From Asanoa sp. WMMD1127 (lineage in GTDB: Bacteria > Actinomycetota > Actinomycetes > Mycobacteriales > Micromonosporaceae), in the NCBI RefSeq assembly GCF_029626225.1, contig NZ_JARUBP010000001.1, positions 744,001 through 808,000 of the forward strand: a DNA stretch of 64,000 nucleotides, in the 5' to 3' direction. How positions within the stretch are numbered: position 1 is the stretch's first letter; each line of letters starts with the position of its first letter. Below, in pieces: positions 17,724-27,666 of this stretch. Below the pieces are notes generated by a model that was not told where the DNA came from, did no database searches, and saw only the letters and a program-made list of their open reading frames with translations. The position numbers were made by a program, and so were the translations under genes.

Positions 17724-17849
17724 TCACATTGGAGGGACGTCACCGATTTCGGGTGTCGCGTCCGGACACGCCCAAAGGGACTGTTCAATCGACGTCCGGT
17801 ATGGGCATGCTTCGGTATAGGCGTCACTGTCCTGCCGCGGAGAGGTGCG

Positions 17850-20800
17850 ATGGAAAGGTATCCCTGTCCCTCCTGCGGCCGGGAGATCGACCCCGCGCCC
17901 CGGTGCCCCTATTGCAACGCGCAACAGGGCCGGTGGGCCGACGAGGTGTCGCGCATCGAGCGCGAGATCTCCGAGATCCGACGCAAGGACATCCAGCTCG
18001 TCCGTGAGCAGCGGCTGCTGGCACAGCGGATGCAGGCCGCGCAGTTCCAGCGCGACATCCTCAACGCGGCCAACCAGGAGCGGCTCAAGGAGCAGATCAA
18101 GAAGCCGCGCAAGGTGCTGCGCAAGCGGGTGTTCCGCCGCCCGCCGACCGCGGACCCCACCGGCCCGCGGATTCCCCGACAGCAGCCCGCCGGGGGCACG
18201 CCACCGACACCGGAGCCGCCTCCGCCGCCGCGGGTGCAGGACCTCGACGACGACGGCGTACGCGAAGAGGCCTCCACCCGCGAGATCCAGAACGTCTATC
18301 TCGGCCTGGGCGCCCTGCTCCTGGGCGTGGCGGCGGTCGTGTTCGCCGGTGTCACGCCCTACGCGATCCCCCGGCTCGTGATCCTGGCCGGCGCCGCCGC
18401 CCTGATGCTGGGCGTCGCGCCGTTCGTGCGGGCCCGACGGCTGAGCTCGACCGCCGAGACCATCTCCGCGGTCGGCCTAGTGCTGGTGCCGCTGATCGGC
18501 TACGCCTTCTGGCTCGTGCCGGACGTGCGCGTCGGGCCGGTGCCGGGCGACGTGTTCGCCGGGATCGTGTTCGCGGTGACAGCGGCCATCGCGGCGGTCT
18601 ACGCGAGCGCCACCGGGCTGAGCGTGCCGCGGTACGGGACCGTGCTCGCCCTCCAACCGGTGATCCCGCTGCTCACCCACCGGTGGATCGAGGGGCCGAC
18701 GGGTTGGGCCTTCTCGCTCGCGGCGGTGGCCGCGCTGGACATCTGGCTGGGCCGGCAGTACGCCGCGTTCGGCGCCCTCGTCCCCCCGGCCTGGTCGGCC
18801 CGGCTGGTCCCGCCGGCCGACGAGCCCCCACCCACAGCCGCCGGGCGGTTCTGGCGGCGTGCCGACGGTTCGGGCGCGGACGGGTCGGCAACCGTCGCGG
18901 AGCCTTCCCGGCGAACCGACGCTCCGGCCGGTGATTCGCCCGCCGCTGGCGGGCGCTTCTGGCGCCGTTCCGAGGGCCCGGCCGATGTGGGGCCGATTTC
19001 TGGGAAGCGGGGGACCACCGGGCGTGCGTGGCGGCGTTCGGACGACGCCACCGATGAGCCGGCGACCGGCGGCCCGTCCGGGGCGGTTCCGGCCACGGGC
19101 GGCCCCAAGGTGTCGCGGATCGTGTCCTCACCGATCCCGCCCAAGCAGCGCACCGACGAGGCGCCGGCCGAGCCCACGGGCAAAGCCGCGACGGAACCGG
19201 CGGGCGGCCCGGACCAAGGCCCGACGGCTGGTCCGACACCGGAGACTGCGGCGACGCCGAAGGAAGGTGCGGCCGCCGGGCCAACCCCGAACGCCGGCGC
19301 GACGCCGACGAAGGCCGCGGACGCCGGGCCAACTCCGGAGGCCGCCCCGACGCCGAAGGACGCGGCAGAGCCGCGGCGTCGGCCCGAAGGGGCCGCCGAG
19401 GAAGACGAGGTGTTGATCGACGCCGGCCCGGTCGACGCGCCGGTGTCCGGACCGCCGCCGCAGACCGAGGTCGCCGCCCGCTGGCTGCGCGAGATGTCGT
19501 GGGTGCTGTTCGGCATCGCGATCGGTGCCGCGCTCATCTACGCCGTGGCCGGGCTCGTCGACGCCCGCACCCTGCCAGCCGCCACCGTGGCCGGCATCGC
19601 GCTGGTCACCGCCGCCGGTGTCGGCCTGATCGGCTCGATGTCGCTGCGCCACCGGCCCCTGCCCGACGTTGCCGGCGGCATCATGACGCTGGCCATCGTC
19701 GGCGCCGCCGGTCGGGTCGCCGCGGTCGCGATGCCCGGGCACGCGCTCGTCGTGATGGCGGCGATCATCGTGCTGATCGGCTTCGCGATACGTGCGCTGC
19801 CCGACGACGCCAGAAAGGGCCCGCAGCTCGCCTCGACCGCGGCGCTGCTGGTGATCGGCATGGTGGTCGCCGGCAACACGCTGCGCGCCGCGATCGCGCC
19901 GATCGACGCCGCGCTGCCGATGTGGGGCGCGGACCTGACGGCGTACGACGCTCGCCTGGACGCCGCCATCGGCTCCGCGCAGTGGCAGCTCGCGGTCGCC
20001 GCCGCGCTGCTCACGGTCGCCGCCGTGCTGGCCGCGCCGGCGGAGATCCGGCGGGAGCTCGCCGTCGCGGGCGCCGCGCTGACCGCCCTCGCCGCGCCCG
20101 CCTCGTTCGACCTCAGCTGGGCCGCCGCGCCGTGGCCGCCGGCGATAGCCGCCATCGCCATCGGTGTGGCCGGGCTCTGGGCCCGCACCCCGCGAGCCGG
20201 CGCCGCCCACGCCGTCGGCGCGGCCCTGGTCGGGCTGGCCGCCGCCGGCGCCTCCGCGGCCCGGCCGTCGCTCAGCGCCGCGGTGCTGTTCGTGATCGCG
20301 GCCAGCGGCGCGCTGATCGCCGCGGCCGCCCGCAGCGCCCCGCTCCGCTCGCAGAACGCGGGCGCCGAGCCGGTCGGCGAGTGGGCCGCCGGGGGCGCCG
20401 CGTTCGCCTTCCCGGGCGCGGTGGCGAGCTTCGTCGCCGCTACCGTGCCGGCCAACGCGGCCACGGTGCCGATCCTGGCCACCGCCTTCCTCGCCGTCTG
20501 CGCCACGCTGAGCTTCGCGGCGCTCAACCAGGTCGCCGAGCGGCAGCTCAGCGTCCCGCTGACGGCGGGCACCGGGCTCGGGGCGATCACCGTGGCGATC
20601 ACGGCGTTCGCCGCGAGCCAGTCCACCGTCGCCGACAAGCTGGTCGGCGCGCTGATGCTGGTCGCCGCCGTGCTGCTGTTCCTGGCCCCGTCGATCGACC
20701 ACGGCCGGCGGGCCGACCGGATGCTGGACGGCGCCGACTTCGCGTCGGCCGCGGCGACCACGGCGCTGATCGGCGCGCTGGCCCGCATCGCCGCGATCCT

Positions 20801-23462
20801 CGCGCCGGGCGGCGAGATCGCCACGGTGGCCGCGATGATCCTAGTGGTGGCGATCGTCGTCCGGGCGCTGCCGGAAGGCTGGCGGCGCGGTCCGGCGCTC
20901 GGCATCGCCGTCGGCGGGGGCGTGATCGCGGCGATCGCCGGCTACCAGTGCCTGGCCGGCGGGCTGCGCATCCTGGCGACCCCGGGCGCGCTCTGGTCGG
21001 CCGACCTCAGCCAGTGGCCCGGCAGCACCGACGCGGGCGGCGCCTGGCAGGCCCCGGTCGCCCTGGTGCTGCTCGCCGGCGCGGCCGCGATCGTGCTGCC
21101 CCGCCCCTGGTCCTACGACGTCGCCGCGGTCTTCGTCGGTCTCGCCACGATCGGGGCGCCGGCCGCGCTCGGGCTGCCGTGGTACTCCCCGATCATCGTC
21201 GGCGGCGCGGTCGCCACCATCTACGGCGTGGCCGCGGTGATGGCCGCCGACCCGCGGGCCGGGCTGGCCCGCATCTGGGTGGCCGCTGCCGTCGCGCTGC
21301 ACGCCGTCGGCGCCAGCGTGGTGCGCCCGTGGACCACCGCGGCCGCGCTCGCCATCATCGTGCTGATCGGCGGGGTGGTCGCCGCCCTCGCCGGCAACGT
21401 CGTCGCCACCCCGCCCGGGGAGCCCCGCGAGCCGGTGGCCACGGGCGGAGGCACCGGCGCGACCACCGAGTCGTCGGGCTATCCGGGCGCGGAAGCGGCC
21501 CCACCCGTCGGCGCCGAACGGATCGTCGTCGACAACGGTGTCGGCGTCGGCGCCGGCGCGGCGACCGCCACGATGACCCGGCCCCGACCGACCCCGACCG
21601 GTGCGGCCGTCGCGGCGCCGGCCGAGGTCGCCGCGGCGCCACCACACCTGAGCACGATCGGCGGCCTCGCCCTCGGTGGCGCGTTGCTGGCCCTGCCCGG
21701 CGCGCTGGCCGGCTTTGCCGCGTCGATGGGGAGCTCGGCCGTCGTGGTGCTGACCGCCGCCCTGGCCGGTTCGAGCCTGGGGATGGCGGTGCTGGCGGCG
21801 TCGCGTACCCGGATGGCGCCGTTCCTGTCCTATGCCTCCGTCGGCCTCGCCGGCGGCGCCACGGTGACTGCCGGCACCGCGCTGGCCACCAACGTCTCCC
21901 CGGGGGTTTACGCGGCCGGCGCGGCCATGCTGGGCATCCTCGCGGAGCTGCTGCGGTCGACCGCCCCGCCGAGCGGTGAGATCGACTCGGCCCGCCGCTG
22001 GAGCGCGGCCGGATCAGGCCTGTGGCGACGGGTGCCCGGAGGCTTCGGCCGGCGGTGGTCGCTCGACCCGGCGATGGGTGCGCTGCTGCTGGCCGTACCC
22101 GGCGTGCTGTTCGCCCTCTATGCCCTCGGCCCGGCGCTGATCGCCGCCCTGATCGACCCGCTGCAGGTCCTCAACGGCGTCTGGGAGGGCCCGCCGGCGG
22201 CGCTGCTCGACCCACCGCCGGGCGCCGTCGAACCGTCCAATGTGCTCGCCGCGCTGCTGCTCACGCTCGCCGCCGGCCTGGCCGCGCTGGCGTTCTCCGG
22301 CGGCCGGCCGCTGCGGGCCGTGCCGGTGGCGCTGCCGGGCATCGCCGTCACCATCCTGATCACGCCGGTGTCGCTCGGCTACGGCTGGCCACACAGCACC
22401 CGGGCCGCGCTGGCCGTGTTCGCGGTCGCGATGCTCGGCCTGGCGCTGACCCCGCCGCCGCCGGAGTCGGAGCTGGCGCAGTCGCTGCGCACGGCCCGGA
22501 TCGCCACGTTCGTGATCGGGCTGGCCGCCGGAAACGCCGGCCTGGTCGGCAGCCTCGCCACCCGCGCGATGACGCTGCTGACCCTCGGCAGCGCGGTGCT
22601 CGTGGGCGCGATCGCGGCGTTGTACGGGCGGACCGAGCGCTCCCGCATCCTCGGCTGGCTGTTCGCGGCGATCATGGGCCAGGCCTTTGTGCTGACCGTC
22701 GGCCTCGTCGGCGGCCTCCCGCGCACCACGTCGGCGTTCGGCGTCCTGGCGGTCGGCGCCGCGCTGCTGATCGGCGCCGCACTGCTGCCCCGGCTGCGCC
22801 GGCCCGAGGCGTCCCGCGAGGCGACGACCGTCGAGTGGAGCGGCTACGCGGGCGGCCTGATCGCGTTCGCGCTCGCCTTCGACTCGCGGCCGCACCTCGC
22901 CGGCCTGCTCGCCGCCTGGGGCGCGGTGCTCGGCGTCGCGGCGGGCCGCCCCGGCCGGCAGGCGTCCCGGCGCCGGGTCATCTTCTACACCGCGCTCGGC
23001 TGCGAGGTGGCGGCCTGGTGGCTGCTGATGGACCTGGCCGAGGTGCGGCTGCTGGAGGCCTACACGCTGCCGTTCGCGGCGGTCGCGCTGGTGGCGGGCC
23101 TGATCGAGCTGCGGCAGCGGCCGTCGCTGGGGAGCTGGGTGGCGTACGGACCGGCCCTGGTCGCGGCCTTCCTCCCGACCACGGTGATCGTGCTGATCGG
23201 CGACACGACGGACACCCGCGAGCTGCTGCTGCTGGTCGGGGCGGCGGCGACGCTGGTCTTCGGCTCGATGGTCAAGCAGCAGGCGCCCTTCATCGTGGGC
23301 GCGGTGGTCACCGCCATCTCGGCCATCCATTTCACGGTGACTCGCGTCGGCCCGTACTACGTCGTCCTGCCGATCGGCGTCATCCTGCTGATCCTCGGCG
23401 CCAGCAACGAGAACCGCCGCCGCGCCCAGGAACGCATCCGCAGCCTGGGCCGGATGCGTTAG
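17850..23462 (+). CDS. Giant polytopic membrane protein with N-terminal zinc ribbon (SCO7613-C-terminal-domain type)
   Basis: An 1870-residue protein of a family annotated in actinobacteria as SCO7613 C-terminal domain membrane proteins; function unknown. The N-terminus has a zinc ribbon (C6, C9, C19, C22 in CPSC and CPYC), then a charged coiled coil (about 30-85), a proline-rich linker, and the first membrane helices from about residue 150. A large disordered insert (about 310-545) carries repeated RFWRRSEGP/RAWRRSDD units and alternating Pro/Thr/Ala. From about 550 to 1855 there are several dozen hydrophobic helices, interrupted by a Gly/Thr/Pro-rich segment near 1190-1270. SD: GGAGAGG before the ATG. 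The repeated helix blocks (for example GALARIAAILAPGGE versus GAAGRVAAVAMPGHA) suggest internal duplication. Confidence 0.85.
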   Translation: MERYPCPSCGREIDPAPRCPYCNAQQGRWADEVSRIEREISEIRRKDIQLVREQRLLAQRMQAAQFQRDILNAANQERLKEQIKKPRKVLRKRVFRRPPTADPTGPRIPRQQPAGGTPPTPEPPPPPRVQDLDDDGVREEASTREIQNVYLGLGALLLGVAAVVFAGVTPYAIPRLVILAGAAALMLGVAPFVRARRLSSTAETISAVGLVLVPLIGYAFWLVPDVRVGPVPGDVFAGIVFAVTAAIAAVYASATGLSVPRYGTVLALQPVIPLLTHRWIEGPTGWAFSLAAVAALDIWLGRQYAAFGALVPPAWSARLVPPADEPPPTAAGRFWRRADGSGADGSATVAEPSRRTDAPAGDSPAAGGRFWRRSEGPADVGPISGKRGTTGRAWRRSDDATDEPATGGPSGAVPATGGPKVSRIVSSPIPPKQRTDEAPAEPTGKAATEPAGGPDQGPTAGPTPETAATPKEGAAAGPTPNAGATPTKAADAGPTPEAAPTPKDAAEPRRRPEGAAEEDEVLIDAGPVDAPVSGPPPQTEVAARWLREMSWVLFGIAIGAALIYAVAGLVDARTLPAATVAGIALVTAAGVGLIGSMSLRHRPLPDVAGGIMTLAIVGAAGRVAAVAMPGHALVVMAAIIVLIGFAIRALPDDARKGPQLASTAALLVIGMVVAGNTLRAAIAPIDAALPMWGADLTAYDARLDAAIGSAQWQLAVAAALLTVAAVLAAPAEIRRELAVAGAALTALAAPASFDLSWAAAPWPPAIAAIAIGVAGLWARTPRAGAAHAVGAALVGLAAAGASAARPSLSAAVLFVIAASGALIAAAARSAPLRSQNAGAEPVGEWAAGGAAFAFPGAVASFVAATVPANAATVPILATAFLAVCATLSFAALNQVAERQLSVPLTAGTGLGAITVAITAFAASQSTVADKLVGALMLVAAVLLFLAPSIDHGRRADRMLDGADFASAAATTALIGALARIAAILAPGGEIATVAAMILVVAIVVRALPEGWRRGPALGIAVGGGVIAAIAGYQCLAGGLRILATPGALWSADLSQWPGSTDAGGAWQAPVALVLLAGAAAIVLPRPWSYDVAAVFVGLATIGAPAALGLPWYSPIIVGGAVATIYGVAAVMAADPRAGLARIWVAAAVALHAVGASVVRPWTTAAALAIIVLIGGVVAALAGNVVATPPGEPREPVATGGGTGATTESSGYPGAEAAPPVGAERIVVDNGVGVGAGAATATMTRPRPTPTGAAVAAPAEVAAAPPHLSTIGGLALGGALLALPGALAGFAASMGSSAVVVLTAALAGSSLGMAVLAASRTRMAPFLSYASVGLAGGATVTAGTALATNVSPGVYAAGAAMLGILAELLRSTAPPSGEIDSARRWSAAGSGLWRRVPGGFGRRWSLDPAMGALLLAVPGVLFALYALGPALIAALIDPLQVLNGVWEGPPAALLDPPPGAVEPSNVLAALLLTLAAGLAALAFSGGRPLRAVPVALPGIAVTILITPVSLGYGWPHSTRAALAVFAVAMLGLALTPPPPESELAQSLRTARIATFVIGLAAGNAGLVGSLATRAMTLLTLGSAVLVGAIAALYGRTERSRILGWLFAAIMGQAFVLTVGLVGGLPRTTSAFGVLAVGAALLIGAALLPRLRRPEASREATTVEWSGYAGGLIAFALAFDSRPHLAGLLAAWGAVLGVAAGRPGRQASRRRVIFYTALGCEVAAWWLLMDLAEVRLLEAYTLPFAAVALVAGLIELRQRPSLGSWVAYGPALVAAFLPTTVIVLIGDTTDTRELLLLVGAAATLVFGSMVKQQAPFIVGAVVTAISAIHFTVTRVGPYYVVLPIGVILLILGASNENRRRAQERIRSLGRMR

Positions 23463-23537
23463 GACGCGCCGCGGCAGGCTGCGCCGACCGACAGCCCACG
23501 CAGGTCGACTTCCGACCGCGGCCGGATCACGCCGCCG

Positions 23538-24035
23538 TCACGCCGGGCGCAGGGAGGCCTTGAGCGCCGCTTCCTTCTCGGCGACCAGCACCTCGAGGCC
23601 CGCCTGGAAGTCGACCATGCGTTGCCGCAGGGCCGGATCGGCCGCCGCGAGGATGCGGACCGCGAGCAGGCCCGCGTTGCGGGCGCCGCCGATCGAGACC
23701 GTGGCCACCGGCACGCCGGCCGGCATCTGCACGATCGAGAGCAGGGAGTCCATGCCGTCGAGATATTTCAGCGGCACCGGGACGCCGATCACCGGCAGCG
23801 GGGTGGCCGACGCGACCATGCCCGGCAGGTGGGCGGCCCCGCCCGCACCCGCGATGATCACCTGGAGGCCACGGTCGGCCGCCGTTCGGGCGTACGCGAT
23901 CATCTTGTCGGGTGTGCGATGGGCGGAGACGACGCCGACCTCGTAGGCGACGCCGAACTCGTCGAGGGCCTCCGCCGCGGCGCGCATCGTCGCCCAGTCG
24001 GAGTCGCTGCCCATGATCACGCCGACGGCGGTCAC
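23538..24035 (-). CDS. purE: N5-carboxyaminoimidazole ribonucleotide mutase
   Basis: Class I PurE converts N5-CAIR to CAIR in purine synthesis, acting after PurK. The 165-residue protein has the GSDSDW motif near the start, [11 protein letters not shown], and the [11 protein letters not shown] loop, all conserved in the active site. The GTG start overlaps the purK stop by 4 bp (GTGA), so translation is coupled. Confidence 0.96.
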   Translation of the reverse strand: MTAVGVIMGSDSDWATMRAAAEALDEFGVAYEVGVVSAHRTPDKMIAYARTAADRGLQVIIAGAGGAAHLPGMVASATPLPVIGVPVPLKYLDGMDSLLSIVQMPAGVPVATVSIGGARNAGLLAVRILAAADPALRQRMVDFQAGLEVLVAEKEAALKASLRPA

Positions 24036-25183
24036 CAGTGCGTCCCTTCGCGTAGCCACCAGGCCGCACGGGCGGCGCGGGCGCGCAACGACTCGAGGTC
24101 GTCGCCGAGAACCGTCACGTGGCCGATCTTGCGGCCGGGCCGCGACTGCTTGCCGTAGAGGTGCACCCGGGCGCCCGGATCCTCGGCGAACAGGTGGTGC
24201 AGCCGCTCGTCGGTCGACATGCCGCCCGCCGGCCCGCCGAGCACGTTGGCGCTGACCACGACGGGCGCCGCCAGCGCCGTGTCGCCCAGCGGGTAGTCGA
24301 GCACCGCCCGCAGATGCTGCTCGAACTGCGACGTGCGAGCGCCCTCGATCGTCCAGTGGCCGGAGTTGTGGGGGCGCATGGCCAGCTCGTTGACGACCAG
24401 CCCGCCCGGCGTCTCGAACAGCTCCACCGCCAGCAGGCCGACCACGTCGAGCGCCGTCGCCAGGTCGATCGCCAGCTTCTGCGCCTCGACCGCGAGGTCC
24501 TCGGGCAGCAGCGGCGCCGGCGCCAGCACCTCGACGTTGATGCCGTCGCGCTGCACGGTCTCGACCACCGGGTACGCGGCCACCTGGCCGAACGGCGACC
24601 GCGCCACCTGCACCGCCAGCTCGCGCCGCAGCGTCACCAGCTCCTCGGCGATCAGCTCGGTCCCGCTGCCCAGGACCTCGGCAGCCGCGGCGGGCGAGTC
24701 GACGACCCACACGCCGCGCCCGTCGTAGCCGCCCCGGGCCGCCTTCAACACCAGCGGCCAGCCGGCCTGCGCGCCGAACGAGGCCAGGTCGGCCGGCGAG
24801 GCGATCGGCTGCCACCGCGGCACCGGCGCGCCCAGCCCCGACAGCCGCTCCCGCATGCGCCGCTTGTCCTGCGCGAACACGAGCGCGTCGGCGGACGGGA
24901 ACACCTTGACGCCCTCGGCGGCCAGCGCGCGGATGTGCGCCTCCGGCACGTGCTCGTGGTCGAAGGTGACGACGTCACAACCCTTGGCGAAGGTACGCAG
25001 CGCGGCCAGGTCGGTGTGCTCGCCGATCTGCACGTCGGCGACGACCATCGCGGCGCCGTCGTCGGGGTGGGCGGCGAGCACGCGCAGCGACTGGCCGAGC
25101 GCGATGGCGGCCTGGTGGGTCATCCGGGCCAGCTGGCCCGCGCCCACCATGCCGACGACAGGCAGTCCGGTCCGGGAATCCAT
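24032..25183 (-). CDS. purK: N5-carboxyaminoimidazole ribonucleotide synthase
   Basis: Carboxylates AIR to N5-CAIR with ATP and bicarbonate. At 383 residues it has the usual ATP-grasp layout: [13 protein letters not shown] at the N-terminus, [17 protein letters not shown] in the ATP-binding region, and the metal-site sequence [24 protein letters not shown]. It is the first gene of the purK-purE pair; only 24 bp separate its ATG from the stop of the upstream DUF255 gene. Confidence 0.96.
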   Translation of the reverse strand: MDSRTGLPVVGMVGAGQLARMTHQAAIALGQSLRVLAAHPDDGAAMVVADVQIGEHTDLAALRTFAKGCDVVTFDHEHVPEAHIRALAAEGVKVFPSADALVFAQDKRRMRERLSGLGAPVPRWQPIASPADLASFGAQAGWPLVLKAARGGYDGRGVWVVDSPAAAAEVLGSGTELIAEELVTLRRELAVQVARSPFGQVAAYPVVETVQRDGINVEVLAPAPLLPEDLAVEAQKLAIDLATALDVVGLLAVELFETPGGLVVNELAMRPHNSGHWTIEGARTSQFEQHLRAVLDYPLGDTALAAPVVVSANVLGGPAGGMSTDERLHHLFAEDPGARVHLYGKQSRPGRKIGHVTVLGDDLESLRARAARAAWWLREGTHW

Positions 25184-25207
25184 GGCGCGGGAAAGCCTAT
25201 CCCGGGG

Positions 25208-27205
25208 TCACCGACGGGCGAGCTGCGCGGTGAGGTCCGCCACCGCCGTCGTGGGGCGATCACAGACGAAACCGCGGCAGACGTACGCCGTGGGCGCGCC
25301 GTCGAGCAACGGACGATCAGCCAACAGTGGTACGCCCGGCGCGTCCGGCGGCCCGACCAGCACCACGGCGCCCGGCGGGGCGAGCTCGTAGGCGGTCGCC
25401 ACCAGCGGATCGCCGGTCGGGTCGTCGGTGGTGGCGATGACGATTTCGTAGGGGCCGGAAAGCAGTGCCTCCGCGGTGGCGGCGGCGTACCCGGAGAACC
25501 GCGGGTACTGGGCGACGATCGGGGCGACCGTGCCCAGCGCGGCCTCGGCCGCCTCCCGGTAGGCGGGCTCGCCGCTCACCGCGGTGAACGCGGTCAGCGC
25601 CGCCGCCAGCGCCGTCAGCCCGGACGGTGTCGCGTTGTCGGTCGGGTCGGCCGGCCGGGTGACGAGCCGCTCCGCGTCGTCGGCGGTGTCGTAGTAGCCG
25701 CCGTTGCCGGTCGGGAAGTGCGCCAACGCGGCGTCGAGCAGCGTGCGGGCGAGGTCGAGCCAGCGCGGGTCGAGGGTGGCCTGGTGCACGGCGCAGAACG
25801 CCTCGGCCATCGCGCCGTAGTCGTCGAGCACCCCCGGCGGGTCGCCGACCACGCCGTCGCGGGAGACCCGGCGGAGCCGGCCGTCGACCACGTGCCTGTC
25901 CGCGATGAGACCGGCCGCCCGGACCGCGGCGCCGAGCGACTCGCCGGTGCCGGTGGCCATGAAATGCTCGACCAGGCCGGTGATCGCCAGGCCGTTCCAG
26001 GACGCGACCACCTTGTCGTCGCGGGCGGGCTGCGGGCGCTGGGCCCGGGCCGCCAGCAGGCGCGCGCGGACGTCGGTCCACCGGTCGACCACCGGCGGGT
26101 TGGCGTCGTCGATGTCGCGGGCCAGCCGCAGCACGCTGGCGCCCTTCTCGAACGTGCCGGCGGCGGTGACACCGAAGACACCGGCGGCGTACGCCCCGTC
26201 CTCCGGACCGAGCGCCTCGACGAGTTGGGCCGGGGTCCACGAGTAGGTGAGGCCCTCCACGCCGTCGGTGTCGGCGTCGAGCGACGAGGCGAACCCGCCT
26301 TCGGGGGTGCCGAGGTCGCGGACGATGAACTGTGCCGTCTCGTCGGCGATGCGGCGGGCGAGCGGGTCGCCGGTCAGCCGCCACAGGTGCGTGTAGACGC
26401 GCAGGAGCAGGCCGTTGTCGTACAACATCTTCTCGAAGTGCGGCACGATCCACCGGGCGTCGACCGAGTAGCGCGCGAACCCGCCGGCCAGCTGGTCGTA
26501 GATGCCGCCGCGGGCCATCGCCTCGCAGGTGTGCCGCACGATCTCGAGCGCCTGCTCGCTGCCGGTGCGCTGGTAGTGCCGCAGCAGGAACAGCAGGTTC
26601 ATCTGCGGCGGGAACTTCGGTGCGCCGGAGAAGCCGCCGTTCTCGCTGTCGTACTCCGTGGCCAGTTTCTCCGCCGCGGTGTCGAGCATCTCCGCGGTCA
26701 GCGGCGCGCTGATCCCGCCGAGCGCCTGCGCCCCGCCGACCGCCTCGACCACCGCGGCGCCCTGGCGCATGACATCGTCGCGCTGGTCGCGCCAGGCTTT
26801 GGTGACCGACTCGAGCAGCCGGCTGAAGTTGGCCTTGGGAAAGTAGGTGCCGCAGAAGAACGGCGTGCCGTCGGGCGCCGCGAACACCGTCATCGGCCAG
26901 CCACCCTGACCGGTCATCGCCTGGGTAGCCGTCATGTAGACCGCGTCGACGTCGGGCCGCTCCTCGCGGTCGACCTTGACGCTGACGAAGTTGTCGTTCA
27001 TCAGCTTGGCCACACCGGCATCTTCGAAGCTCTCGTGCGCCATCACATGACACCAGTGACAGGCCGCGTAGCCCACCGAAATGATCACCGGCACGTCCCG
27101 CCGTTTGGCCTCGGCAAAGGCGTCGTTTCCCCACTGCCACCAGTCGACGGGGTTGTCGGCATGCTGCAGCAGATAGGGCGACGTGGCGTTGGCTAGCCGG
27201 TTCAC
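25208..27205 (-). CDS. DUF255 thioredoxin-fold / six-hairpin glycosidase-like protein (YyaL family)
   Basis: A 665-residue protein of the YyaL/SSP411 family. The N-terminal about 160 residues are a thioredoxin-like domain with a C49-H-W-C52 motif in VGYAACHWCHVMAHESF. The remainder is an alpha/alpha-barrel of the glycosidase type (GGWPMTVFAAPDG, FEKMLYDNGLLLRVY, SLDADTDGVEG). Biochemical role unsettled. The GTG at 27205 gives the family's usual VNRLANATSPYLLQHADNP start; an in-frame ATG 18 bp upstream is the alternative. The mycobacterial counterpart lies next to the mca group (Rv1084, from memory). Confidence 0.9.
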   Translation of the reverse strand: MNRLANATSPYLLQHADNPVDWWQWGNDAFAEAKRRDVPVIISVGYAACHWCHVMAHESFEDAGVAKLMNDNFVSVKVDREERPDVDAVYMTATQAMTGQGGWPMTVFAAPDGTPFFCGTYFPKANFSRLLESVTKAWRDQRDDVMRQGAAVVEAVGGAQALGGISAPLTAEMLDTAAEKLATEYDSENGGFSGAPKFPPQMNLLFLLRHYQRTGSEQALEIVRHTCEAMARGGIYDQLAGGFARYSVDARWIVPHFEKMLYDNGLLLRVYTHLWRLTGDPLARRIADETAQFIVRDLGTPEGGFASSLDADTDGVEGLTYSWTPAQLVEALGPEDGAYAAGVFGVTAAGTFEKGASVLRLARDIDDANPPVVDRWTDVRARLLAARAQRPQPARDDKVVASWNGLAITGLVEHFMATGTGESLGAAVRAAGLIADRHVVDGRLRRVSRDGVVGDPPGVLDDYGAMAEAFCAVHQATLDPRWLDLARTLLDAALAHFPTGNGGYYDTADDAERLVTRPADPTDNATPSGLTALAAALTAFTAVSGEPAYREAAEAALGTVAPIVAQYPRFSGYAAATAEALLSGPYEIVIATTDDPTGDPLVATAYELAPPGAVVLVGPPDAPGVPLLADRPLLDGAPTAYVCRGFVCDRPTTAVADLTAQLARR

Positions 27206-27349
27206 TTCTCCACCATGGCACATCGGGCCGTCCCACGACCGCCTGCGGCCCGCCGGTCGCTGTGTCGCGCGGTCGGCGCCCTGCCCGCCGTCAAAGTGAG
27301 CTGGCCATGGGTCACAGTCCCCTGTCCGCTGTACGAGGTTTGGCGGTGG

Positions 27350-27595
27350 TCACCGCCGCTGGGTCTCGACCGGGTGGCGTCTGTAGGTGGAGCCGGGTTC
27401 GTCGAATTCGAAGCCGTTCTGGTCCAGGGCGTTGAAGATGGTCAGCCAGGATGGTGCGAAGTGGAAACCCACCGCGATGCTGCCGTTGGCGACGTCGCGG
27501 CCGACCCATTCGAGCAGCTCGACGCCGCCCAGTTGGCTGCCGGGGAAGCCGGCCAGCCGCGGAAGCGGTTCGGCCCGCCAGGCGATGCGGAAAAG
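27350..27595 (-). pseudogene. Remnant of a conserved-looking protein, 5' end lost or interrupted
   Basis: This frame has protein-like composition: RIAWRAEPLPRLAGFPG, LLEWVGRDVANGSIAVGF, LTIFNALDQNGFEF and TYRRHPVETQRR, ending in TGA. It has no start codon. Three codons upstream there is an in-frame TGA (27596-27598). An ATG with a CAGAGG site lies only eight codons before that TGA in the same frame. It is either a gene broken by a nonsense mutation or a truncated copy. I do not recognise the family. No other gene occupies the interval between the DUF255 start and the SDR stop. Confidence 0.5.
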
Positions 27596-27666
27596 TCAAC
27601 CACTGCGGCTCCGAACCGCCATCCTCTGCGGACAGGACGCCAAGCCCACGCCGCACCCACAGCCTT

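Noticed and set aside
19499-21979. 826-codon frame inside the giant membrane protein
   Set aside because: Arg/Ala-rich out-of-frame shadow; the main frame has coherent membrane helices.
24119-27196. 1025-codon plus-strand frame opposite purK and the DUF255 gene
   Set aside because: His/Arg/Gly/Val-rich shadow translation; the minus-strand genes have clear catalytic motifs.
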